From Methanotrichaceae archaeon (GTDB taxonomy: Archaea; Halobacteriota; Methanosarcinia; Methanotrichales; Methanotrichaceae), in NCBI GenBank assembly GCA_013178225.1, contig JABLXE010000003.1:310001-374000 (forward strand): a stretch of DNA of 64,000 nucleotides, given 5' to 3'. A model generated the notes under the pieces. That model did no database searches. It saw only the letters and a list, made by a program, of their open reading frames with translations, and had not been told where the DNA came from. Shown in pieces: positions 1 to 8,578 of the stretch (position 1 is the stretch's first letter; every line of letters begins with the position of its first letter). The translations under genes and the position numbers were made by a program.

Positions 1-741
1 GGCCTGGCGGTGTTCATGATGGTGTGCTACCATCTGGCCTTCGACCTCAATTACTTCGGCCTGGTCCGGATTGACATCCGCTCCGGACTGTGGTTTTTCC
101 TGGCCCGCGCCACCGCCGCCCTCTTTCTGCTGCTGGTAGGCCTATCTCTCTCGCTCAGCTACAATTCCGCCAAAAGACAGAGATTGGAGCGCGGCGAAGG
201 CGCGTCCCTCTTCCTAAAGTTCGTCCGCAGGGGTCTGTGGATATTCTCGCTGGGAATGGCCGTGACCCTGGCCACCTACCTGCTGCTGGAAGACGGATTC
301 ATCGTATTCGGAGCGCTGCACCTGATCGGCGTCTCCATCATCCTGGCCTACCCGTTTCTCAATCTCGGAAGGTGGAATATTTTCATAGGTGTAATGATTA
401 TATTAATAGGAGCCTATCTTCAGTCCCGGTCGTTCGCCTTTTCCTGGCTGCTCTGGCTGGGGCTGATCCCGGAAGGGTTCTACAGCCTGGATTACCTGCC
501 GCTATTTCCCTGGTTCGGCGTGGTGCTGATAGGCATTTTCGCAGGCCAAAGCCTCTATCCCGGTGCAAAGCGCGGGTTTTGTCTGCCGGACCTATCCGCC
601 GCCTGCGGGATGCGTCAGCTCTCGATAGCGGGCAGGAATTCGCTATCAATCTATCTGCTCCACCAGCCGCTGATAATTGTCGCGCTCCTCCTGCTGAGCC
701 CGGATCTCCAATCCGTTTTGACCCTGGCCTTCTTGAATTAA
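1..741 (+). CDS. DUF1624 / heparan-alpha-glucosaminide N-acetyltransferase-like membrane protein (5' truncated)
   Basis: The reading frame is open from base 1, so the N-terminus lies outside the window; a GTG at 10 is probably internal. What remains is about 246 residues with roughly six to seven hydrophobic segments. The opening MVCYHLAFDLNYF matches the 'M..YH..FDL..F' signature at the start of DUF1624 proteins. This family belongs to the acyltransferase-3-like superfamily, which moves acyl groups across the membrane to sugars. A late SLSIYLLHQP block, also typical of the superfamily, is near the C-terminus. The substrate is unknown. The family call is fairly secure; the activity is inferred. 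Confidence 0.75.
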   Translation, partial: GLAVFMMVCYHLAFDLNYFGLVRIDIRSGLWFFLARATAALFLLLVGLSLSLSYNSAKRQRLERGEGASLFLKFVRRGLWIFSLGMAVTLATYLLLEDGFIVFGALHLIGVSIILAYPFLNLGRWNIFIGVMIILIGAYLQSRSFAFSWLLWLGLIPEGFYSLDYLPLFPWFGVVLIGIFAGQSLYPGAKRGFCLPDLSAACGMRQLSIAGRNSLSIYLLHQPLIIVALLLLSPDLQSVLTLAFLN

Positions 742-781
742 GCGAAATATAAAAATAGCAATTGGCGAAGGAGGAGTAGCG

Positions 782-979
782 ATGGAAGGACAGAACAGAA
801 AGAACATCCGGCCCGGATTGCAGGTTGATGTGGTCCTGAAAAAGGACCAGCGAACGGGCAAGAGAACCCGGGGAATCGTGAAAGAGATACTCACCAATTC
901 ATCCCATCATCCCCACGGCATAAAGGTCAGGCTGGAAAGCGGAGAGGTCGGACGGGTTCAGGAGATTATCCGTTCGTGA
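782..979 (+). CDS. YwbE family protein
   Basis: A small basic protein of 65 residues with a strong GGAGGAG Shine-Dalgarno sequence at 769-775, 6 nt before the ATG. The NIRPGLQVDVVLKKDQRTGK start and the later G-V-x-x-I-L-T-x-S-x-x-H-P-x-G-I-K-V-R-L pattern are the full-length YwbE signature. The fold is a small beta-rich domain. Its cellular role is not established; binding to nucleic acid is a guess based on the charge. It lies 40 nt downstream of the acyltransferase-like gene and may share its transcript. Confidence 0.8.
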   Translation: MEGQNRKNIRPGLQVDVVLKKDQRTGKRTRGIVKEILTNSSHHPHGIKVRLESGEVGRVQEIIRS

Positions 980-1094
980 CCGGATTCTTGACCGGGCTCT
1001 TGATTGGATTCCTGACCTGATTGAATCGGACGAAAAAAAAGAGCGCGTGACAAAATGCCGGCAAAAATCTCTGAAGCGACCGGAGGAAGGCTTC

Positions 1095-1712
1095 TCAGAC
1101 CAGTCCGTTCCTCTCTTTTAATCCCGAAAATACCGGCAGACCGCTCTTCAGGGTGGCCTCCGCTTGGGTCAAATTTTGGGAGGCGATATCTTCTCCGCTA
1201 ACGGAGATTATGGTTGAGAGGTTCTGCAGGTCGTCTGTGAACCGGCCGTCGAACTTCACTGCCAGCGGCCGGTAGCGTGCATACTTGTCCTGGAAGTCCG
1301 AAAAAGAGCCTGACAGTCGGCCGTACTCCTCTGCGGCCTGGACTGACCTCCCCTGGGTCGAAAAATTCAGGGTGGCATGGTAGGGCTCTTCCACGCCGGA
1401 CAGATCCTCGACGAAGGTATTCCTGGTTAGAATTGCGCTGCCATAGCCCCCCACAACGGCGATGACGATCATTCCCGCTACGGCGGCATAAACCAGGCGC
1501 TTGTCGCTCTTGCGCTTTATATTTCCGCAGGTGTCCCATTTGAGCAGGCTGTAAACCCCGCAGGTTCCAGAGGCAGCCTGAATGATGAACATGGCCGCGA
1601 CCAGGTAAAGCAGCAGCTGCCATTCGCCTGCTCTCCAGAAAAACGCGGTCAGGATGAATATCTCAGCCACATAGGCCCGCAAAAGGCGCTCATTTAGCCC
1701 CAGGTTCTTCAC
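1095..1712 (-). CDS. DUF2892-like membrane protein with extracytoplasmic domain
   Basis: The protein has 205 residues and starts with GTG. Residues 1-65 look like a DUF2892 (YgaP-type) membrane hairpin: an N-x-G-L-N-E-R-x-x-R opening, two hydrophobic helices and a conserved cysteine near the end. A third hydrophobic helix (about 72-92) follows. The last 110 residues are hydrophilic with predicted helices and probably face outside. Nothing suggests an enzyme. A run of eight A's at about 1031-1038 gives a T-run downstream on the coding strand, possibly its terminator. It is transcribed toward the YwbE gene and shares no operon. Confidence 0.6.
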   Translation of the reverse strand: MKNLGLNERLLRAYVAEIFILTAFFWRAGEWQLLLYLVAAMFIIQAASGTCGVYSLLKWDTCGNIKRKSDKRLVYAAVAGMIVIAVVGGYGSAILTRNTFVEDLSGVEEPYHATLNFSTQGRSVQAAEEYGRLSGSFSDFQDKYARYRPLAVKFDGRFTDDLQNLSTIISVSGEDIASQNLTQAEATLKSGLPVFSGLKERNGLV

Positions 1713-1966
1713 AGGGCGCTATCTACATCATATCCTTGCTTAAGGCACTGTCGCTGCGAGGGGCTTTCCTCGGGCAGACCTATCGGGCCTGCAAAAGATT
1801 TCTGCATTCCCTTTTCGCTGCATCCGGGCTTCTTGACGAATGGCATTCTTTAAAAAGCGATAACAATCCACCCGTAGACTCTTGCTTGTGGTAAAGACTT
1901 ATAAGGACAGAAAGCCCTGCAAAGGTCCGTTAACAATGTGAAGAGTATCCCGTCGGGTGATATGCG

Positions 1967-2608
1967 ATGAAGCCCCTGCACTTCGAAGCCATTTACGACA
2001 TAAGCGTCCGGCTAGGAGGCGCTCCATTATATCCCGGCGACCCGATCTACTGCCGGCAGATGGTATCGAAGATAGAATCGGGCGATCGCTTCAATCTCTC
2101 GAAAGTCACATTTTCTGCCCATGCCGGAACTCACCTGGATTCCCCAGCTCATTTCCTCTCCCGGGGAAAGGCCATAGACGAATATCCGCCGCAGCGTTTC
2201 ATCCTCCCGGCCCATGTGCTCACCGCAAAAGATTCCCGTTGCATCAAGCCCTCTGACTTGAAGGGAGTGGCCGCTAATCCCGGAGACGCGCTTCTGTTCA
2301 AGACCGACAATTCCCGGCGCGGCCTCCTGAAGAAGACGTCCTTTTCAGAAGATTATGTATTTTTAGCGCCGGAGACCGCTGAAAGGTGTGTCGAATTAGG
2401 CATAAGCCTGGCAGGCATCGACTATATGTCCGTTGACCGCTTTGGCGATCCTTCGTATCCGGCACATAAGATGCTGCTGGAAAATGACATACTGATCCTG
2501 GAGGGCATAAACCTGGAAGACATCTCACCCGGAAGTTATCTGCTGCTCTGCCTTCCTTTGAAGCTTGAGGGAGAGGCAGCTCCGGTGCGAGCGGTACTGA
2601 TGAGGTGA
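1967..2608 (+). CDS. Cyclase family protein (kynurenine formamidase-like metal hydrolase)
   Basis: The protein has 213 residues. The motif HAGTHLDSPAHF near residue 45 is the metal-binding H-x-G-T-H-x-D-x-P-x-H signature of the cyclase/arylformamidase family (PF04199), whose members hydrolyse amide or lactone bonds using Zn or Mn. The DYMSVDRFGDPSYPAHKMLL block near the C-terminus matches the second conserved region. Start ATG 1967 has a GGGTGA sequence 6 nt upstream. The stop is only 4 nt before the ATG of the large kinase, so the two are almost certainly cotranscribed. No tryptophan pathway genes are nearby, so the substrate is open. Confidence 0.85.
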   Translation: MKPLHFEAIYDISVRLGGAPLYPGDPIYCRQMVSKIESGDRFNLSKVTFSAHAGTHLDSPAHFLSRGKAIDEYPPQRFILPAHVLTAKDSRCIKPSDLKGVAANPGDALLFKTDNSRRGLLKKTSFSEDYVFLAPETAERCVELGISLAGIDYMSVDRFGDPSYPAHKMLLENDILILEGINLEDISPGSYLLLCLPLKLEGEAAPVRAVLMR

Positions 2609-2612
2609 AGAA

Positions 2613-5600
2613 ATGGATCTGACTTCCGTCTGCAGGTCGATCCTGGCCGGTCTGGACGCGCCCCTGATAATCACAGACCTATCGGGAACGGTTGTGCACA
2701 TGAACCCTGCAGCAGAGGAGCTGACCGGAGAAAAGATCGAGGAGAGAGCAGGAAAGCACATTTCTGAGATTACGGGAGCGGTCCCTGAGGATGGCTGCGA
2801 GGGAGACATCACCCGGCCCCAATCGCCAAGAGCTGTCCGCCTGAAAGGAAAAGACCTCATAATTTCATCATCGCCTCTTCTGGACGGCTCTGCCGTCCTG
2901 GGATCGATGATCCGCCTGCAGCCCGGCTCCTCTGACCCGCCTCCTGCCGCAAAACGGCTTTCCGGAAAAGAGCAGAACGAGCCGGATGACCGGCAAAGCG
3001 ACCAGAGGCGGGAGCTGGCCAAGAGGGATCGCATCCTGGCCGGGGTGGTCCTGGCCACCAACCAGCTGCTGACGTCCAATGAACAGGATCAGGCCATCAA
3101 CCAGGCTCTCGAGATCCTGGGCAGCGCTGCCGACGTCGACCGGGTCTACATCTTCCAGAACCGGGACGGTGAAGACGGCCACCCTGACCATGAGCTGAGA
3201 TACGAGTGGTGCAGAGACGGATTCGTCTCCAGGGGCGGGGAGATTAGCCGCGAATTCCCGGCCCCAGATCTGTTCCCGCAGTGGCAGGAGACTCTTCGGC
3301 ATGGAAGCCATATAAAAGGACCTTCGAGGTCATTTTCCCGGGAGGAAAGATCATTTCTGGAGGGCCTGGGGGTCTCTTCAATCCTGGTCGTCCCCATATT
3401 CGTAAATGGCCTTTTCTGGGGTTTCATAGGCTTTGACGACTGCCGCAGCGAGAGGGCCTGGTCCTGGTCGGAGGCGTCTATCCTCTTCGCCATGGCCGGA
3501 ACATTCGGAGGGGCCATGGCTCGCTGGCAGGCTGAACAGGAACTGAGGCAAAGCGAGGAGGAGTACCGCGAGCTGGTGGAGCATTCCAACAGCATCATAA
3601 TGCGGCGGAATATCTCCGGAGAGATCACCTTCTTCAACCACTTTGCCCAGAAATTCTTCGGCTATAGCGAGCAGGAGATCCTGGGAAAGGACGTTGTCGG
3701 AACCATAGTTCCCGAATTCGATTCTGCTGGCCGGGATCTGAGAAAGATGATCGAAGATATCGGAAGAAACCCGGACCGGTACGAGACCAATGTGAACGAG
3801 AACATGCGCTCGAATGGGGAGCGGGTATGGGTGGCCTGGACCAACCGTCCCATTCGCAACCTGAGTGGCGAAGTAATCGAGCTTCTGTGCGTGGGAAATG
3901 ACATCACCGCCAGAAAGCGGGCCGAAGAGCGGCTGGAGATGGCTCATGAGAAGCTATCGGGGATCATCGAGTTTCTGCCTGATGCCACCTTCGTCGTCGA
4001 CAGCGATCGAAAGGTGATCGCCTGGAACAAGGCCATTGAGGAGATGACCGGCGTCTCCAAAGGAGAGGTGCTGGGCCGGGGAGACTACATATACAGCACT
4101 CCTTTTTATGGAAAGCCTCGTCCGATGCTGATCGATTTGATCGGCTCTGATATAAGCGCTATATCAGAAGATTACTTCGACGTAAAGCAAACGGATGCCC
4201 GTCTCTGCGCCGGTGTCCACGTGCCAAAGCTTCTGGAGGGAAAGGGCGCTTATGTCTGGGCTGTGGCATCTGCCATCTTGGACCGAAACGGCCAGGCCAT
4301 AGGGGCCATTGAGTCCATTCGGGATGTCACCAAATACGTAAAGGCTGAAGAGGAGGCGAAAAGGAGAGACCTTCTGCTGGCCGGTGCAGCAGCAGCCGCA
4401 AACTCCCTCCTGATCTCTTGCGGCTGCGACAAAAAGATCGATCAGGCGCTGGAAATACTGTGCCTTTCTGCGAACCTGGACCGGGTTTTCGTGTTTGAGA
4501 ACCGCTGTTCTTCAAACGGAGAGATCTCTGCTCTCCAAAAATACGCCTGGTGCAGGGAGGATATGCCGAACCCCGGGGAGGACATCGTTCCGAGATTACC
4601 CAATGATGGCTGCATTTCGCGCTGGTGCGGCAATCTGTCTTTGAGAAAGACCATCAGCGGCCCGGCAACGGATTTCCCGGAGGCTGAAAGAGCGGCAATC
4701 GAAGGGCGAGGCGTAAAGTCGCTGGCAGTGGTTCCGGTTTTTATAGAGGGAAGGTTCTGGGGCTTTACCGTCTTCGAAGATTGCCACTCGCATAGGACCT
4801 GGGAGCGGAGCGAGATGTCCATACTCGAAGTTGCCGCAGGAAGCATTGGCAGCGCACTCGAGCGCAGACAGAGAGACGAAGAGCTGCGCGGAACCAGGGA
4901 TTTCCTTGAGAACTTGATCGACCATGCCAATGCGCCAATCATCGTGTGGGATCCGGGTTTCAGGATCACCCGTTTCAACCGCGCCTTTGAGCGGCTGACC
5001 GGGCTTTCCGCAGACGAAGCTCTGGGAAAACATCTACAAATGCTGTTTCCAGTCGAAAGCAAGACGGAATCCCTGGACCACATCCAGAGAACGCGCTCAG
5101 GGGAGCGCTGGGAGGCTGTGGAGATACCGATTCTCAGAAAAGATGGGCGGGTACGAACGGTTCTCTGGAATTCGGCTACAATATACGAAGGCGATGGAAA
5201 AACAGTTCTGGCAACCATCGCCCAGGGCCAGGACATAACCGAGCGGAAAATAGCAGAGGAACAGGTGCAGTTCCAGGCATCGCTCCTGGATCAGGTTCAC
5301 AATGCCGTCATCGCCACTGACCGAAAAGGCGTGATCACTTACTGGAATAAGCATGCAGAGGCACTTCATCAGTGGACTGCGGAGGAGGCTGTCGGAAGGA
5401 ACATCTCTGAAACCACGGTCCCTGAGGGAAGAAAAGAGAAAATGCAACAGACCATGAGCAGAATTATCTCAAACAGCCATCTCGAGTGCGAGCTGCAGGT
5501 TCGACGGAAGGATGGCAGCACGTTTCCTGCTTACTATGTATTCAATACCCTGGAGAACTCGGAGAGGCGAAGAACCGGCTTTTTAGGCGTGAGCATCGAC

Positions 5601-7475
5601 ATCACCGAACGAAAGGCGGCAGAAGAGAACCTTCGATTGGCCAAGGAGAGGGCTGAAGCCGCAACCAAAGCCAAGAGCCAGTTCCTGGCCAGCATGAGCC
5701 ATGAGATTCGCACGCCCATGAATGCAGTGATCGGACTAACAGGCCTCTTGCTGAATACGGATCTGTCGCCTGAACAGCGCGACTTCGTAGAGACCATACG
5801 CAGCAGCGGAGACGCCCTGATGACCATCATCACCGATATCCTGGACTTCTCCAAGATCGAAGGCGACAAGATGGAACTCGAAACCCAGCCCCTGGACCTG
5901 GTGGATTGCATCGAGGAGTCGATTGATCTGATAGCCCAGAGCGCGGTTGAAAAGGGGCTGAACCTCTCGTATTCCGTTGATTCTCAGGTACCTCCTATAA
6001 TCGTTGGAGATTTGACCAGGCTTCGCCAGGTGCTGGTCAACCTGCTCAGCAACGCAGTCAAGTTCACCGATCAGGGTGAAGTTTCAATTTCAGTTGCATC
6101 GCAGCCGTCCGGAGAGGGGCAGGAGATTCAGTTTGCGATCAAAGACACGGGCATCGGGATTGCCCCCGAACGCATGGACCGCCTATTCCATCATTTCAGC
6201 CAGGTGGATATGTCCATCAACCGCAAATACGGCGGCACCGGGCTAGGCCTGGCCATAAGCAAGAGATTGGTGGAGATGATGGGCGGAAGCATCTGGGCAG
6301 AGAGCGAGCTGGGGTCCGGTTCAACTTTTAATTTCAAAATCACTGCAAAAGTCGCGCCCATTTTGGCCGAAGAGCTGAAGGGGATCCGGGTTCTGGTGGC
6401 AACCTCCAACCAGGCGCAATCCAAATATCTAATCGATCAGCTGATAAGTTTCTCGGCGCAACCGGTGGTCTGCAGCCCTATGCAGACCGACGAACGAAAG
6501 ATCATGCAGCATAAGCCGGATCTGCTGATCATCGACCTGGATGCAGAGGATGGCGAAAAGCTCCTGCAGAAAATGGACCCGGCAGTGCTTCCGCCCCTGG
6601 TGGCATTGGGTTCGCACAAGGGCGATGAGCGAATCTTTTCGGGCGCACTCACTCATCCCATCAGGCCCTCCCGGCTGGCCGATGTTCTGACAGAGGCCCT
6701 GCGAAGACCTGCAGGGAGAGTTCCCCCTGCTCTGCCTCCGGTTCCAGGGGAATGCAAATCAGTTCGCATACTCCTGGCAGAGGACAATCTGGTCAACCAA
6801 AAAGTGGCCCTGCGCATGCTGGAACGGCTGGGCTATCGAGCAGACGTCGCCGCCAATGGATTCGAGGCCATTTCCGCATTGCAGCTCCGGCCCTACGACG
6901 TGGTGCTGATGGACGTGCAGATGCCGGAGATGGACGGGCTGAAGGCCACGCGCCGCATCCGCTACCTGGAGACGATTCACCAGCCCTACATCATCGCCAT
7001 GACCGCCTATGCCACCAAGGGAGACCGGGAAAAGTGTCTTAGCGCCGGCATGAACGACTATATCGCCAAGCCGGTGAGAATGGAAGAGCTGGAGGCTGCT
7101 CTTCAACTGAAGAGGGACATCTCACCGGCAGTGGACAGAAAGGCTCTCGAGGAACTCCGCAAGCTGCAGACGGAAGACGATCCCGACATCGTTCAGGAGC
7201 TGATCGAGATGTACCTGGGACGCGCGCCGGCAAGAATCGCAGCTCTGAAGGAAGCATTGATGGGCGACAAACCACAAGAACTCTGTAAAGAGGCCCACGA
7301 TCTCAAATCCAGCAGCGCCATTCTTGGAGCCGTGCGGCTGTCGGCCATCTGTGAAAAGCTGGAGGCTATGGGCCGGTCCGGTTCGCTTGATACGGCCTCC
7401 GAACTCATCGAGAGGGCTGAGGCAGAGCTTGAGCTGGCAAAAGACGCTCTCGAATCGGAGATCGAGCAGAAATAG
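2613..7475 (+). CDS. Large soluble hybrid sensor histidine kinase (PAS/GAF array, HisKA, HATPase, receiver, Hpt)
   Basis: This 1620-residue protein has no membrane segment. Approximate order: PAS 1-105, GAF 140-310, PAS 315-435, PAS 440-570, GAF 575-755, PAS 760-885, PAS 885-1010, HisKA 1018-1085, HATPase 1125-1245, degenerate receiver 1250-1360, receiver 1380-1495, Hpt 1510-1615. The phospho-acceptors seen are His1030 (SHEIRTPMN), Asp1434 ([11 protein letters not shown]) and His1562 (AHDLKSSSA), a complete His-Asp-His relay. The HATPase has NLLSNAVKF and GTGLGLAIS boxes. In the first receiver-like domain the usual Lys-Pro is Arg-Pro, so it is probably inactive. PAS3 and GAF2 closely resemble those in the kinase at 26217-29453. 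The final Hpt implies an output regulator elsewhere. It is cotranscribed with the cyclase-family gene. Confidence 0.93.
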   Translation: MDLTSVCRSILAGLDAPLIITDLSGTVVHMNPAAEELTGEKIEERAGKHISEITGAVPEDGCEGDITRPQSPRAVRLKGKDLIISSSPLLDGSAVLGSMIRLQPGSSDPPPAAKRLSGKEQNEPDDRQSDQRRELAKRDRILAGVVLATNQLLTSNEQDQAINQALEILGSAADVDRVYIFQNRDGEDGHPDHELRYEWCRDGFVSRGGEISREFPAPDLFPQWQETLRHGSHIKGPSRSFSREERSFLEGLGVSSILVVPIFVNGLFWGFIGFDDCRSERAWSWSEASILFAMAGTFGGAMARWQAEQELRQSEEEYRELVEHSNSIIMRRNISGEITFFNHFAQKFFGYSEQEILGKDVVGTIVPEFDSAGRDLRKMIEDIGRNPDRYETNVNENMRSNGERVWVAWTNRPIRNLSGEVIELLCVGNDITARKRAEERLEMAHEKLSGIIEFLPDATFVVDSDRKVIAWNKAIEEMTGVSKGEVLGRGDYIYSTPFYGKPRPMLIDLIGSDISAISEDYFDVKQTDARLCAGVHVPKLLEGKGAYVWAVASAILDRNGQAIGAIESIRDVTKYVKAEEEAKRRDLLLAGAAAAANSLLISCGCDKKIDQALEILCLSANLDRVFVFENRCSSNGEISALQKYAWCREDMPNPGEDIVPRLPNDGCISRWCGNLSLRKTISGPATDFPEAERAAIEGRGVKSLAVVPVFIEGRFWGFTVFEDCHSHRTWERSEMSILEVAAGSIGSALERRQRDEELRGTRDFLENLIDHANAPIIVWDPGFRITRFNRAFERLTGLSADEALGKHLQMLFPVESKTESLDHIQRTRSGERWEAVEIPILRKDGRVRTVLWNSATIYEGDGKTVLATIAQGQDITERKIAEEQVQFQASLLDQVHNAVIATDRKGVITYWNKHAEALHQWTAEEAVGRNISETTVPEGRKEKMQQTMSRIISNSHLECELQVRRKDGSTFPAYYVFNTLENSERRRTGFLGVSIDITERKAAEENLRLAKERAEAATKAKSQFLASMSHEIRTPMNAVIGLTGLLLNTDLSPEQRDFVETIRSSGDALMTIITDILDFSKIEGDKMELETQPLDLVDCIEESIDLIAQSAVEKGLNLSYSVDSQVPPIIVGDLTRLRQVLVNLLSNAVKFTDQGEVSISVASQPSGEGQEIQFAIKDTGIGIAPERMDRLFHHFSQVDMSINRKYGGTGLGLAISKRLVEMMGGSIWAESELGSGSTFNFKITAKVAPILAEELKGIRVLVATSNQAQSKYLIDQLISFSAQPVVCSPMQTDERKIMQHKPDLLIIDLDAEDGEKLLQKMDPAVLPPLVALGSHKGDERIFSGALTHPIRPSRLADVLTEALRRPAGRVPPALPPVPGECKSVRILLAEDNLVNQKVALRMLERLGYRADVAANGFEAISALQLRPYDVVLMDVQMPEMDGLKATRRIRYLETIHQPYIIAMTAYATKGDREKCLSAGMNDYIAKPVRMEELEAALQLKRDISPAVDRKALEELRKLQTEDDPDIVQELIEMYLGRAPARIAALKEALMGDKPQELCKEAHDLKSSSAILGAVRLSAICEKLEAMGRSGSLDTASELIERAEAELELAKDALESEIEQK

Positions 7476-7489
7476 GAAGCCCTGGAAAC

Positions 7490-8488
7490 TCAGGACTTGG
7501 AGAGAGCGAAATAGGCCAGCAGCGCTTCGAGCTGTATCCTCTCGTTGGCCCCTTCAGTCATGCGGAAGTCGACCTCGCCGATCCTGTCGATGAGCTTCAC
7601 CTTATCTTTGTCAGGTATATCGAGGTCCAGCATGGCCCGGTGAATCTGGATCACCACGTCCTCACCTGACAAGCCTTTTGAGAGCAAGAGGTCGTCAAGC
7701 ATGCCTCTCGCGGCCACGAAATCCCCCGATAAAGCCGTGCTGATGAACGATTTGATCTCCTCGGGCTTGGCCGTGGACGTGATCTGATAGATGGTGTCCT
7801 CATCCACCTGATCGCCGATTAACGCCGCCGCCTGCAGGGCATTGATGGCCCGCCTCATGTCACCCCCGGCCACGTATTCGATGGCGCCCATCCCTCCATC
7901 GGTCACCTTCAGGCCCTCCTGCCCGGCTATGAAACTTATGCGCTTGGAAACAGCCTTGCTCGACAGCGGCTTGAAGCGGTAGACGGCACAGCGGGACTGA
8001 ATGGGCTCAATGATCTTTGAGGAGTAGTTGCAGGAGAGGACGAACCTGGTGGTGGCTGAGTAGCGCTCCATGGTCCGTCTAAGGGCGCTCTGAGCATCGC
8101 CGGTGAGCGCATCGGCCTCATCGAGGAAGATTACCTTGAAATCGGCCTCGCCCAGAGGAGCCATGCGGGCGAAATCCTTTACCTTGTGCCTGATTATGTC
8201 AATGCCGCGCTCGTCCGAGGCGTTGAGCTCTATGAAGTTGTTTCTCCAGGTATCTCCAAAGATCTCTTTCACAATGGCGATGGCTGCGGCGGTCTTTCCG
8301 ACACCGGGCGGACCCGAAAAGAGCAGGTGGGGCAAATTTCTGGTCTTGACGTAGGACTTGAGCCGCTTGATGATCTCGTCCTGGCCCACGATGTCGTCAA
8401 GATTTTCAGGCCGATACTTCTCGATCCAGATCTCCTCTTTTATCGTGAAACCTCCGGGAAAAGCAACGAGCTGTCCGTATATCAACAT
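7490..8488 (-). CDS. rfcS: Replication factor C small subunit
   Basis: This is the AAA+ clamp-loader small subunit that, with RfcL, loads PCNA on primed DNA. Visible are [15 protein letters not shown], Walker A GPPGVGKT, Walker B DEADALT, the arginine-finger SRC motif ([10 protein letters not shown]) and the family C-terminus [17 protein letters not shown]. The ATG at 8488 gives 332 residues but adds a non-family leader of about 15 residues. A GGAGGT sequence at 8450-8455 sits 6 nt before an ATA codon (8441-8443), exactly where homologues begin (ATA-K-E-E-I-W), so the true N-terminus may be there (317 residues). It is divergent from ileS. Confidence 0.95.
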   Translation of the reverse strand: MLIYGQLVAFPGGFTIKEEIWIEKYRPENLDDIVGQDEIIKRLKSYVKTRNLPHLLFSGPPGVGKTAAAIAIVKEIFGDTWRNNFIELNASDERGIDIIRHKVKDFARMAPLGEADFKVIFLDEADALTGDAQSALRRTMERYSATTRFVLSCNYSSKIIEPIQSRCAVYRFKPLSSKAVSKRISFIAGQEGLKVTDGGMGAIEYVAGGDMRRAINALQAAALIGDQVDEDTIYQITSTAKPEEIKSFISTALSGDFVAARGMLDDLLLSKGLSGEDVVIQIHRAMLDLDIPDKDKVKLIDRIGEVDFRMTEGANERIQLEALLAYFALSKS

Positions 8489-8528
8489 TGCTCCGAAAAG
8501 GGGTGTATGAAAAGGAGGTCACAAAGGC

Positions 8529-8536
8529 TAAATATA
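8529..8536. promoter_or_regulatory. Shared TATA element between rfcS and ileS
   Basis: An A/T-rich taaatata box lies in the 90 nt between the two divergent genes. Read on the plus strand it is about 45 nt before the ileS GTG; read on the minus strand it is a TATATTTA box about 40 nt before the rfcS ATG. Both spacings allow a short leader. The assignment is by pattern only. Confidence 0.45.
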
Positions 8537-8578
8537 GATTTGGCATATGATGGCAATCGTTTTTCGGAGGACTGTATT

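Noticed and set aside
8186-8578. Open frame extending ileS upstream over rfcS
   Set aside because: It overlaps the well-supported rfcS on the other strand; the GTG at 8579 has a good Shine-Dalgarno sequence and the family N-terminus.
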